From positions 16,810,821 through 16,874,820 of the forward strand of contig NC_092578.1 in the NCBI RefSeq assembly GCF_037975245.1: DNA of 64,000 bases, given 5' to 3'. Each line of letters starts with the position of its first letter. The stretch's first letter is position 1. The notes under the pieces were generated by a model that did no database searches, was not told the DNA's origin, and saw nothing but the letters and a program-made list of their open reading frames with translations. The DNA comes from Apostichopus japonicus. Its lineage: Eukaryota; Echinodermata; Holothuroidea; Aspidochirotida; Stichopodidae. Both the position numbers and the translations under genes were made by a program. This document shows positions 11,801-21,471 of the stretch, piece by piece.

Positions 11801-13441
11801 TTTAAATGAGTTGCGATTTTCACCGAATTAATTCCTCGTTGTCGAGGTTTATACAGTTTGCCACCTACTAGCTGGAAACGGCAGGGTGGGGGCGCTAAGG
11901 CTGCGAGCAGACAATGTTAACAGTAGAATGTGAATGGCAACATCAATGCAAAAACATATATGCAAATTTATCTTTCTAATCTCTACTGTAAAATTTTGAA
12001 GAATACTGGATCCTATATTTGTCAGGTTTCCCTATTAATCAATCACCTGCAATTGATGCGTGGCTGTTGTCTGAATAACTGATTGCTGGCCGCCATGTAA
12101 TACTGAATGGAACTGAATTGGTTGACCACGAACCGAAGACAAAATGACTGGGACAATGCTCGAAGTCTGATTAGGAGAAGGGAGAAACGGACAGGTTAGA
12201 CTTGATGGCATTGTTTTTTTTTTTCTGGCTGAAACTACCCATCTATGATGGACCCAATGACCCTAGGTATCAGCAATATCTGTGCTAAGTTGAAGAAGCT
12301 CGCCTGTTTTGGAGCTTAGAAGGAAAAGACTTTTGGCCATCAAATCAACCACGATCGTGTCTTTCTTCTCCGTAAGACAAACCACGGAGAATATCCAACA
12401 TCAGGAGAGCAAGTTTGGTTTTAGTGCAAACACAGGTAGTATTCCATGAGGAGTGCAAACAGAGACACATGCGACACATGTACATTTCAGTTGTCAATTA
12501 CAGGTATGTTATTGTGTGTGCACACATACCTGTACATATTGTACAATGTACAGTCTATGCTAATCTGTTTCCTCTCTTGGAATTGCATGGTTATTTATTC
12601 AAATGAATGCAACAAAATATATACTATATAGTATCACCATGGTTATTTCAATAAAGGATAAATTAATGCATGAATTTCATGCAATAATGCACACACATTA
12701 CAGCTGAAGCAGTCTGTGTCTGTGTGCATCACTTTGACATCCACATACGAGATTCTATCTTTCCAGGTATTAATCTGATTAACATTTAATCCAATTTGGA
12801 ATAGTGTGTTTCCCACAAATGTAATGTACTGTAGACAACATTAAATGTTTTGTACTTTTGTTTGCAAATATTTAAAGCATTTGCAGAAGTTTATCCTTTC
12901 TTGTATGTGAGTTACCTTGAAGTCACACCATCATAATCCCCTCTCCCCACCCATGCCACCCCCCCAAAACAAGATATTTCATACTGATGTATAAATTACA
13001 AATAACATGCATAAAACCCAAATTATGATATTTCTTGGACATTCAAAAATGAGTTTGCTTTTTACCAGCATTTAAAGGCACTTTGAGATCCTAAAGTACA
13101 GTATGTACAAACATGATAAAGCAGGAAGTGCAATAAAACTTTGTGAATTTAAAAGCATCAATGGACAGACACTTTAAAGGTTTGTGGGTATGGAAGACAC
13201 CCACTTTAAGAACTCCAAGTGACTGTCCGTGCTTATCCCCTAATAATATACATGCCCTCTACCATCTCTCACCTGCCCCCAACCTTCTCACCTGGCCCCC
13301 CCCCACCTCCCTGCCTACAAATAACTCTATTTAACATCATGCTAAGTGTACATCATCTGACAAAGAGCTATGGATTTTAAGACTGACCTCAACATCTTTA
13401 TCTTCTTCTTGTGAGTTATTGTTCATCTTCTCGTCCTTCAT
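5739..13441 (-). CDS. CREB1: CREB/CREM/ATF1-type bZIP transcription factor, whole coding region (7 exons)
   Basis: Seven coding exons chain without a phase conflict to 900 nt (299 aa): 13388-13441, 12047-12166, 9158-9270, 8213-8355, 7268-7435, 6532-6688 and 5739-5883. The protein is a nuclear, cAMP/Ca-responsive activator that dimerises and binds TGACGTCA. In order it has a short acidic N-terminus, a glutamine-rich segment (about 19-58), the kinase-inducible domain with RRPSYR (PKA site Ser94, equivalent to Ser133 of human CREB1) followed by RILNELSGD that docks CBP/p300, a Q2/constitutive activation domain with the hallmark QGLQTLTMTNA (about 165-175), and a C-terminal bZIP. Leucines of the zipper are at about 269, 276, 283 and 290, and the protein ends LYCHKSD, exactly as CREB1. 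The length is near that of vertebrate CREB1 (327-341 aa). It is likely the single invertebrate orthologue of CREB1/CREM/ATF1. A CRE cluster upstream suggests autoregulation. Confidence 0.95.
5884..6531 (-). other. CREB intron 6
   Basis: 648-bp intron with matching phase (CG|G). No internal feature recognised. Confidence 0.8.
6532..6688 (-). CDS. CREB1: CREB coding exon 6 (linker and start of basic region)
   Basis: Runs from a CCTAG acceptor to a CG|GTAAGT donor. It encodes GDVQYQIRPATSLPQGVVMA and ends with SRKRELRLMKNR, the start of the basic region. An upstream ATG in the intron frame is not used. Confidence 0.95.
6689..7267 (-). other. CREB intron 5
   Basis: 579 bp, AT-rich with short C-rich runs near 6780 and 7125; phase G|TT agrees across it. 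Confidence 0.8.
7268..7435 (-). CDS. CREB1: CREB coding exon 5 (Q2 / constitutive activation domain)
   Basis: Acceptor TCCAG, donor ACAG|GTAACT. Encodes SSGGTIQLANSD, then the family signature QGLQTLTMTNA and GPQQIFVPAAT. This region contacts TAF4 in the vertebrate protein. Confidence 0.95.
7436..8212 (-). other. CREB intron 4
   Basis: 777 bp, no internal feature recognised; phase A|CT agrees. Confidence 0.8.
8213..8355 (-). CDS. CREB1: CREB coding exon 4 (C-terminal half of KID)
   Basis: Acceptor TTTTCCAG, donor CCAACCA|GTAAGT. Encodes RILNELSGD, the helix that binds the KIX domain of CBP/p300 after phosphorylation, then an acidic stretch with SRIEEEPANTSEEVES. Completes Arg96 with the preceding exon. 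Confidence 0.95.
8606..9146 (-). repeat. Three decayed tandem copies of the CREB KID exon and its flanks
   Basis: The block beginning GGCTT(C/A)CACACCTGTA recurs at 8606, 8794, 8975 and 9147 (periods 188, 181, 172 bp). On the minus strand each copy resembles the true KID exon at 9158-9270. Copy 1 (8606 on) is open and reads VERKKRLEIREISRRPACT; copies 2 and 3 read EISRRASYR right before an AG|GTGTG donor but have an in-frame stop a few codons upstream. Each copy also carries a C-run tract and a TTAATATTTCCTACAG-like segment. These look like exon duplications that have decayed inside intron 3. Confidence 0.85.
9158..9270 (-). CDS. CREB1: CREB coding exon 3 (KID with PKA phosphorylation site)
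   Basis: The acceptor is TCTCTCTAG and the donor AG|GTGTGT, the latter off-consensus at position +3/+4. Encodes 37 codons including ERKKRQEIRELSRRPSY; Ser94 in RRPSY is the PKA/CaMK site. It is the intact member of a four-copy tandem array and the only one whose frame joins both neighbouring exons. Confidence 0.95.
9271..12046 (-). other. CREB intron 2
   Basis: 2.8-kb intron, phase 0 on both sides. The equivalent of the vertebrate alpha-peptide exon was not seen. Frames in it have no recognised motif; there is a short CA repeat near 10412. Confidence 0.7.
12047..12166 (-). CDS. CREB1: CREB coding exon 2 (Q1-like segment)
   Basis: 40 codons in phase 0, acceptor CTAATCAG, donor TTGCAG|GTGATT. 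Encodes GQPIQFHSVLHGGQQSVIQ, matching the vertebrate segment around VQVHGVIQAAQPSVIQ. Confidence 0.85.
12167..13387 (-). other. CREB intron 1 (between coding exons 1 and 2)
   Basis: 1.2 kb without a recognised feature. Confidence 0.7.
13388..13441 (-). CDS. CREB1: CREB coding exon 1 (start codon)
   Basis: The ATG at 13441-13439 opens MKDEKMNNNSQEEDKDVE and runs in phase 0 to a GAG|GTCAGT donor. An acceptor (TTTCATCAG) lies at 13478, so 13442-13477 would be 5' UTR. The start is chosen because it is the first ATG in frame after the acceptor; a second ATG five codons later is possible. Confidence 0.75.
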
Positions 13442-13477
13442 AACGGTTAACGAGCAAAATTCACTTGTCAGCAGGGC

Positions 13478-16279
13478 CTGATGAAATAACAAACAGTATC
13501 AGACACGTACTGTAACTTGTTGAGCTAGCTACTGTAGGGCGAAAAATACACGGCCAGCAAGGAAAAAAATCCCCCCCCCCCAAAAAAAATATATCTTGCC
13601 AAATAGCCCCCTTATCCTGGAGAAAATATATATATGCTTCAAGGCATAGTTTCAATGATTTTGTAGCATCCAAGGCCTTGCTGATAAAAACTAACCATAT
13701 ATGTAGCTCTCATTCAAAACTTTGTGTACTCATTGTGGACAAGCCACATACAAAACTAATATGAAATCTGTCAACATTCCTCTTCTTGAGGTATAGTGTT
13801 TTCAAGTTACTAAAGTTTTAACCACTTTCGACTACTGATCCACCAGATCCAAAAATGGCCGGAACTGGATAAGGCAGGACCAAAACACAATGTTCAGACA
13901 GACTGGGTCTTTCCAAGCCAAAACCTAAGTAGCTGAAAAAGTTACCATTCAAAACTCTGTTGTTTCAAAGTTGGTCGATTGACTTAAATTGCGCTAACAG
14001 TAAGCCCAAACCTATCAAAATGTACAGAACATTTATATAAGTGTACGTAGCAAGTGTTAGGGTTAAACGGTAACACATGCAGGCTTAGAATTTCCAATTT
14101 ACACCATTTGTTTATTTAATGCAAGTGCTTGCAAAATCTACTTGCTAAAATCAACTTCCAACTTTTATCAGTTACTGACATATTGATTTTTATGTTTTTG
14201 TTCTTTATGTCTACTGTACTGTATGTACACAAGTGCCTCTTTTTATTCTACTAGCAAACAGCAAAATCCACTTGGCACTGTGCCAGTAAATAGTCCTTTA
14301 ATGACTTCTTATCACCTTTTGGAATTCCTACTTGTTACATGTCATGTGACTATAATCTAGGATCCATTATCAAGATTTATAAATCATAAAATTACAGAGC
14401 TTTCAAGACTTCACATTTTGATGTGCTGGACCTAAAATTGACAATTGAGAGCCACCAATAAGTGGTAGGAAATGGTGGTTCATAGGCCGGTAATGATAAA
14501 ATGGTTCATGTTGTGGAAAGACAGCTAAGCAATGAAAAAAAAAAGGAAATCAATGGAATACAAAGAAACAGCAAGCAAGCCTACCCTTCCAGTGCTTACA
14601 ATTTTGCCTGAACAAAACTGAATGCAGGTATATTCCTAACTATGTGGTTGACTTTGGTCTTTGTTGCAATATCTATCAGAATGGTGATAAGATGATACTC
14701 AATATGCTCAAAAACAGCAATTATAGAACTTAACAATCTTACTGACTTTGCTCTGTGGTACAGTTTTATCCTTTATAAATTGATTGTTATTAGTAAAATG
14801 TCTACCTTGAGACATCAGGGTAGGCACTGTGCACTATAAATTTGTCTTGGTTTTGTAGTAGTGAACAGTGCTTATCAAACAGTCATTAAAATGGCTCCAT
14901 GAAAGGAAATAAAAAACAGACAGGAAAACTTTGTAATGCCAAGAAAGTCCTAGCAATAAAGTTGACCAAAAAAAATCTTAATTGTAATGGTAAATTTTCC
15001 ATACTTTTGATTACAAATTTGGGGATTCTTATGTAAAATTATGTTGTAAGAAAAACAAGAGGAGGGGGGGGGGGGTTGCACCAAGCAGTTCATGTTACAA
15101 TGGCAAAATTTACATCCTTTCATTTTATGATGTACATCTTAAATATTATTCTGTGCCAACTGAAAAATAATTAACAAGAAGTCTTATTGCAGGGTAATCT
15201 TTAAGTACGTACAGCATTTCCCCCCCCCATAAACAAAACTTGGTATTAATTGCCAAACAGATGTTCTTTATTAATAAAGTATTAACAAAACAATTGAACC
15301 ACATGGAATGTTAAGATCTCTTAAGTTGAGGGAAGTTACAGCATTTTTTAAAGTATGATTGCATCCAAATTCGCAATAGAGTTTACTTGTTAAATTTTAC
15401 CCATTCAAAGTTTTGTAACATGTTTCTTTTTTCATTAATGCAAAAATACAGATGGACTAGGCTAGTAATGTTTGAATTTATACCATCTAGCCCCTAGCCT
15501 AATGTCTGAATTAAAGCTCAACTAAGTAGGCCTAGGCCCAGCTAAGCAAATGCAAAGAAATTGGCATAGCCTAACGTTAGGCCTACATCATTGCTTTTGT
15601 ACAGTGAAGCATTGTATTACATGGTAAACAAACCTGAAAAAGCTCAACATAAATGTAGGCCTAACAACTAAATTATACCCTGCCTTAGTTACCTAACCTA
15701 CGAAACTATCTTACTATGTGGCGTAGGTTCTAAACGGGGCATAACGCTAGTAGGCTAGGCCTAAATACTAAGGCCCAACTTCAGCCATAAGTTATATTGG
15801 CCCGTAGCTAACATTATGCAAATCTGTTTTGTTTCAACCATTTTGACTGATAATTTACTAACACCGATACAACTAAGGATAAGAACTAACAGGTCTTAAG
15901 TATGTAGATGAACAGGGAGGTTGACTAGGTCAAATCCCTTTTAACCAGGGTCATCATTGTCATGGACATTTCACAATCACTTTAGTGTTTAGTTGCAGAC
16001 TACCAACAGGTTGAACAATTTACAGCTTGTACTATGTAGTACGGAGCCTAACACACTAAAGCACATACACTTCCGCAAACTTACACTATCATGGCCATGT
16101 TATCACCCATACAGTCTTCCACACACATCGAACACGATGCAAAAGCTACCATTCTTCGATAGAAATTGCCCTATATCTCCCTTAAACTTTCGCTAATGCT
16201 GACATATTTCTCAAGTCATGTTTCCAAAATATGTTACCATAGGGTTTAAAACCCATGCCAACCTTGTTTTGGTGCTTAC
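13478..16279 (-). other. CREB 5' UTR intron
   Basis: No coding exon recognised. It includes CTAGGCCTA-rich AT sequence around 15480-15790 and small G or C homopolymer runs (15063, 15221). Confidence 0.5.
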
Positions 16280-16425
16280 CGTTACGTATTTCTCGTCACT
16301 CCTTCAGCGCTCTCCGAGTGGACCATGGAGCCCTACGTAGAACCACGTCAAATTGCGTTGTGCAGCGTCACACTAACAAACAAAGGTCTTCTGTGTATGT
16401 GCGTCAGCCCAATGAGGTGACGTCA
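16280..16425 (-). promoter_or_regulatory. Putative CREB first exon and CRE/CCAAT promoter
   Basis: A consensus donor (AACG|GTAAGC) at 16280 on the minus strand suggests the 5' non-coding exon. Upstream of it are a perfect palindromic CRE, TGACGTCA (16418-16425), TGCGTCAG (16400-16407), CGTCA half-sites (16346-16350, 16366-16370) and CCAAT boxes (16409-16413 plus; 16460-16464 minus). Further CRE-like sites follow at 16553-16560 (TGACATCA) and 16567-16574 (TGACGTAC). CREB-family promoters are known to be autoregulated through CREs. The transcription start itself is not visible. Confidence 0.6.
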
Positions 16426-16599
16426 AATTATGCAGAAATAAATACCTCTCTGTGGGGTCATTGGCTAAATCAAAATGAATATCCATTTATGTAAATAACT
16501 CTTTTCTAATTGGCAGAGGATAGTGGTAAAGTCCTTATCTTTATTCATTAGATGACATCATACTGATGACGTACAATGGCCGACAATCTCTAACATTTT

Positions 16600-17050
16600 C
16601 TACCCGCGTCGCGTTGAATTTCTAACAGGAAATCTCGCGACTCTCCACTGTATGTAGGAAAATCACTGAAAACAAGCAGATCAAAACAAAACAATCACGC
16701 ACAAAACAATTTGACGGAAAGCATAAAACAACAAAGGTACAGTTTCGATCAGATAATAGCTGTTCTGAGGTCATGTTGACTCAGCAAAAACTAAAATTTT
16801 ACTTGAAGTTGTACCGCTCAATAGATGGATCCCAACGAACCAGATCAAATATCCGAGCACTGTTTTCATCAGATCGAATCGATGGACTGAAACGTGCCCG
16901 GTCCCACAGTGGTTGGAGAGGATGAGGGAAGGGTGGGCCGGGTGAGTAAGACACGAGGTGTAGGGAACGAGGGATAGGGGGGGCTGAGGGGATTGTGAGG
17001 AGGGGGACGGAAGTTACAGAACCTTCTCATTTAGTTTTATGCTTGTAAAT
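16600..17050. other. Intergenic, GC-richer then purine-rich
   Basis: Upstream flank of CREB; a G-rich purine stretch at 16910-17010. No gene recognised. Confidence 0.5.
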
Positions 17051-17051
17051 C

Positions 17052-17331
17052 TCAATTGGGATAAATTAGAAATGCCCATGACCAAGCTCGGCTCATCACC
17101 TTATATAAAGAAACTCATGGCATTACGCCTACTGATCGTAACGCTCTTCATATTGCACCAGCAACTCGTACATATCATGATTTGAATTATAACATTCGCA
17201 GAGCCCCAAAAGACTGTCCAGCAGCTTCTGGCCTACATCTAACCCGGGCAAAGAAGGACCACGCGTTAACACGGCCCTTCGGGCGATTCGCGTGGACATC
17301 GATCAAGATCAATTTAGAACAAGAATAATGA
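17052..17331 (+). mobile_element. LINE reverse-transcriptase C-terminal remnant
   Basis: A plus-strand frame reads ARLITLYKETHGITPTDRN followed by APATRTYHDLNYN, resembling the thumb/C-terminal part of CR1/L2-type reverse transcriptases (ARL..LYK..HG...PATRT). The upstream WDKLE piece sits in another frame, so it is degraded. No 5' part was seen. Confidence 0.5.
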
Positions 17332-18075
17332 CAATTTCCGCCGGTCCAATCCCATAAGTCTTTGAGATTCATACTGTATATAGACCTACGTAACCTGTTG
17401 ATTGCTAAGTTACTGGAACGGCGTTGCATAAAAAAAAGTCATAGGTCAACAGCTCCAAAAGACACAAAATAAAAAAAAAACAAATCATACTTTGGTCACT
17501 CAGGCATGTCTTGCTTCAAAACTTTCCACGGTGTCTGATACAACTATAGTTATGTCATGATTTAGGCGTAACTAATTAAATGACGGCAGAAGACTAACAA
17601 AGCATGAGAAGCTTGTGACTGAACCGACTCTATAATAAAACTTTGTCGCATGAGTCTCTCCTCCCCTGCCTCAAACTCCCCCCCCCCACCCACCCACCCA
17701 ATCTTCCTCAAAACGGTCATCAAGCAATTTTAAATTCACGAGAGCACACAAACTTTTTTAAAGAAACATCCTATCCAAATCCTTGGCAAGGCAAGAACTT
17801 GAAGAAGAGGGAGACGTGATATTATACTTATTGATTATTATGGGATTAACCCAGGAACCTTTCATTTGGACTATCCGAAGGATGTTTATTTTAAAGCGTC
17901 AATTCACAATTCTATGTATTGCAAAGAACAGATAAATATACTCAAGTAACATGTTATCTATAGCAACGACATATATAGCATTTGTAGATGCTATGCAAAG
18001 ATAGGCAAATTGCTTTAGAAGTGCAAATATGTATGGTAATATTTGTTTCTGAGCACAAACCTAGTACCATTTTCA

Positions 18076-18187
18076 GTATTTAATAATAATAATAATAAAA
18101 AAATACTAATAATGATAATAATAATAATAATAATAAAAAAAATACTACTACTAATAATAATAATAATTATAATAATAATAATAATAA
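18076..18187. repeat. (AAT)n microsatellite
   Basis: Imperfect AAT/ACT repeats interrupted by short A-runs. Confidence 0.9.
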
Positions 18188-18238
18188 AACCCACTCAAAA
18201 GACCTACACAATATGTGATCACTATAAATGATTCCCTT

Positions 18239-18616
18239 TTATAGAAACTGCATAACATAATATGCCACATAAGACGTGTATAACGGTCGCCTTGGACATT
18301 TCACAAACTTCACAGTGTATTTAGCAATTATATACCATTTTCTTAAAGCTGCCCTTTTAATACTAAGCAGACAGTTTGCTTTATCATATTGTAAATTTGA
18401 GGTTGAAACAAGCTTCGTTGTTTGTAAACAACCACGAACCAGGAATCGTGCTTTTTTGCCCCTTTTCAGGAAATTCACTCCATCGCTATGACGTAGTAAG
18501 ATAAACAGCGATCGAGTTTGATGGTCTATAGTAGTCTCTTTTATATGATTTTTAATAGATGTTAATAAGTTTCCTCGAAGCGTGTTCGATACTGTCCTCT
18601 CGACGCCATTCGCCAA
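18239..18616 (-). other. Unidentified 125-codon open frame downstream of CRE sites
   Basis: Minus-strand frame starting MANGVERTVSNTLRG with no recognised domain. It begins 45 bp from a perfect CRE (18661-18668) and a CRE-like TGACGTAG (18650-18657). It could be a transcript of this promoter-like site, a repeat or chance. Confidence 0.25.
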
Positions 18617-18854
18617 AGCTCTCTTTCCTTACTCATCATAGGTCACTGTTGACGTAGGTGTGACGTCAACAAAGCAGTCGCCTAATCAGAGCTTACGTTC
18701 CAACGCAGTATCAATAATGTTAAGCACCGCTAGGGAAGTATAGCGTTTGTTACCTATAGGCAAATCTCGTTCTCATTTTCCAGGTGATACACGGCTAACT
18801 AAAAATAGTCTCTTCGAAAAAACATAAGAAAATTGGCTTAATTTACAGTCTCAT

Positions 18855-18855
<1 letters not shown>

Positions 18856-18879
<24 letters not shown>
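18856..18879. repeat. Poly(T) run
   Basis: About 24 T; possibly a retroposon tail, but no element was recognised beside it. Confidence 0.8.
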
Positions 18880-18885
<6 letters not shown>

Positions 18886-18899
18886 TTCTGTTATTTTCT

Positions 18900-20450
18900 T
18901 GTATAGTATAGCCTATGTCAGTGTATACCGTACGTACATAGACTTTATACAAAAGAAAGGAATTATGTAACATGTGTTATAAATATCACAATCGAATTCA
19001 ACATGATTATTATAACTACATATAAAGTGAGTTACCATGGCTGCTACTTTTTCTACTTTTTTTTCCCCCTTTTGTACTTATTTACTTTTCCCGCAGGACC
19101 GACAATTTTTGTCATAGATGAAAAATATATACATATATAAAAACATACGGTATTTATAACATGACATAATATGAGGGTCCTTTTAATGTTAGGATCTTTG
19201 CTATAACGCGGGTATTATTGTCCATAGACGTAAATAGACCCAGGTTAGAGTTAAAATGTGATTTGGATATTTCACATCAGAAGTATAAATGTTCGAATAA
19301 TCTGTAATGGAGAACGGAGGATTGGGTTCGTTTATCAGTTGATGACGGCTATATGATTAAGCGATAATGATTGTAATCGATAAGCCCACGGAATCGATAA
19401 ATCCACGAAAATGAATCCGGGATGACACAAGTACGGAAGAATCAACTCCAACTTGACCTGAACTACATTACGAAGGTCTTTTTAAAACCTAAAAGAAGTT
19501 GTAGGGAATGTTTTGCAATTTTTTACTTTTTTTACCACAGCCTATGGTCAGAGTTTGGTAAAGCTGCAGAAATCGATACAGGTCGAAGATTTACTATTTG
19601 AATAATTTCAGTATTTTCCTCAAATATGCTATAAAGTCAACTAATAGTCACTGATTCTCAAATATTTGACAGCCACATTTGAGATATTTTCACTCACTTA
19701 TATACAATTATTTTTAATAATGTAATTGTCTATATATAATTTGGGGAGTTACTTCTGCCGTGACTGAAATTTCTATGAAAACATTTAGTTACTTTTATTA
19801 GGCCTATATATATTTTACATATTGGGCCAAAGATAGGATAGTTTTACGGATTCAACCTATGCAATATATTGCGAGACTGAAATATACCAACCGAAATTTG
19901 ATTCTCAATTCATATGATGCAACAGCCCTGTGTAAAATAAAAGATTCCATACACGCATTATATCATTGCCAATATAAGTCTAAATTTATTTCCTGCAAAA
20001 CGTAATTACATTTTTCTATGTTTAAAGAAATCCATTAATATCTATGAATATATTTAGATGACATTTAAGATACGGCAAAAGAGAACCAGATAGCAGTTTC
20101 ATATACCTCCTCGTTCTTCCTACACTTCAAAAGTAGGAGGAAAAATGGCAAAAATATCTCGGACGGACGCACTTAGAATAAACTATATATGCATGTAACG
20201 GCATATAATAGCTGAGATCATGTGTATTTTGATATACAATTGACGTAAGATCGTCCTAATATCATGGTCACTGTCTCGATGCAAGGCGACTGCAGGAGTT
20301 GAGAGTGGATCAGTTAAGTCGGTTGATCTTCGAGCCCCAAGGCTACATCTCGGGTGTCTTTTCTTAAAGAATTCCTTTACGTGTAGTACAGGTGTGATGT
20401 GTAGTTTTGGGAATATATACATATTTACATTGGGAATACATACATGAAGT
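18900..20450. other. Intergenic, nothing recognised
   Basis: AT-rich sequence with no supported gene or repeat. Confidence 0.5.
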
Positions 20451-20454
20451 GTTA

Positions 20455-20735
20455 CTAGCTCAGTGGAGTGTTAGCTTAGTGGTTAACGCCGGTGCCTTCC
20501 AATCGCAAGATCCCCAGTTCGAGTCACTCCAAGATTAATGTATGTCGTCCAGTGACAGAGTTGTTGACAATTCATAATCTTGGACATTAAATATGAATGT
20601 AAGAGACTGACTTCGGTCAGGCTTGCGGCTTTGATCATGGAGGTAAAACCCTCCATGCTTTTATAAGCCAATGGGGCTTCTTCGCGAGTCCCTGCTTGCA
20701 GGAGGGTCTAAGATTCATACATATATACGTACAAA
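20455..20735 (+). mobile_element. tRNA-derived SINE
   Basis: The head contains an A-box-like TAGCTTAGTGGTTAACGC (20472 on) and a B-box-like AGTTCGAGTC (20517 on) at tRNA spacing. The body includes CTTCGGTCAGGCTTGCGGC and GGCTTCTTCGCGAGTCCC, and it ends in a CATA-rich tail (20718 on). A second, truncated copy of the same 3' body occurs at 46963-47045. Confidence 0.8.
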
Positions 20736-20758
20736 CATCCATCTCACGTTTGTGACGA

Positions 20759-20764
20759 GTATTG
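20759..20764. repeat. 6-bp target-site duplication, left (GTATTG)
   Basis: The same GTATTG directly follows the element at 21466-21471. Confidence 0.75.
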
Positions 20765-21465
20765 TACGGAAGCGTAGAAGGGACATTGCATTGACGAGTT
20801 ACCATGCAACTTGACAAAACGACAATTATCTGCAAATTGACGAGTTGACGAGATGGTAACGTGACAAAATTCAGAAAATTGACGTTTTGACGAGATAACG
20901 GATCTCGTCAATGCAGCAATTTTCTGCAAATTGACGAGTTGCACAGTTACTACGTATACCATCTCGACAAGATGACAAAATTCAGAAAATTGTCGTTTTG
21001 ACGAGATAACGGATCTCGTCAATACATCAATCTTCTGCAAATTGACGAGTTGCACACTTACTACGTATACCATCTCGACAAGATGACAAAATGCAGAAAA
21101 TTGATGCATTGACGAGATCCGTTATCTCGTCAAAACGTCAATTTTCTGAATTTTGTCATCTTGTCGAGATGCCGTAGTAAGTGTGCAACTCGTCAATTTG
21201 CAGAAAATTGATGCATTGACGAGATCCGTTATCTCGTCAATGCAGCAATTTTCTGGATTTTGTCATCTTGTCGAGATGCCGTAGTAAGTGTGCAACTCGT
21301 CAATTTGCAGAAAATTGATGCATTGACTAGATCTGTTATCTCGTCAAAACGTCAATTTTCTGAATTTTGTCACGTTACCATCTCGTCATCTCGTCAATTT
21401 GCAGATAATTGTCGTTTTGTCAAGTTGGTATCTCGTCAATGCAATATCCCTTCTACGCTTCCGTA
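20765..21465. mobile_element. 701-bp foldback element with nested palindromes
   Basis: Termini TACGGAAGCGTAGAAGGGA and its reverse complement. The two halves are largely reverse complements of each other, centred near 21115. Each arm is itself made of about 120-bp units containing TTGACGAGATCCGTTATCTC-type hairpins and TTGACGAG/CTCGTCAA words. It is flanked by GTATTG on both sides. No transposase; frames across it are repeats of one peptide. Confidence 0.85.
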
Positions 21466-21471
21466 GTATTG

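Noticed and set aside
18043-18231. Ile-rich plus frame
   Set aside because: Translation of an AAT microsatellite.
20744-21466. Frames with a repeated QLVNLQKI peptide
   Set aside because: They come from the palindromic units of the foldback element and appear on both strands, so not a gene.
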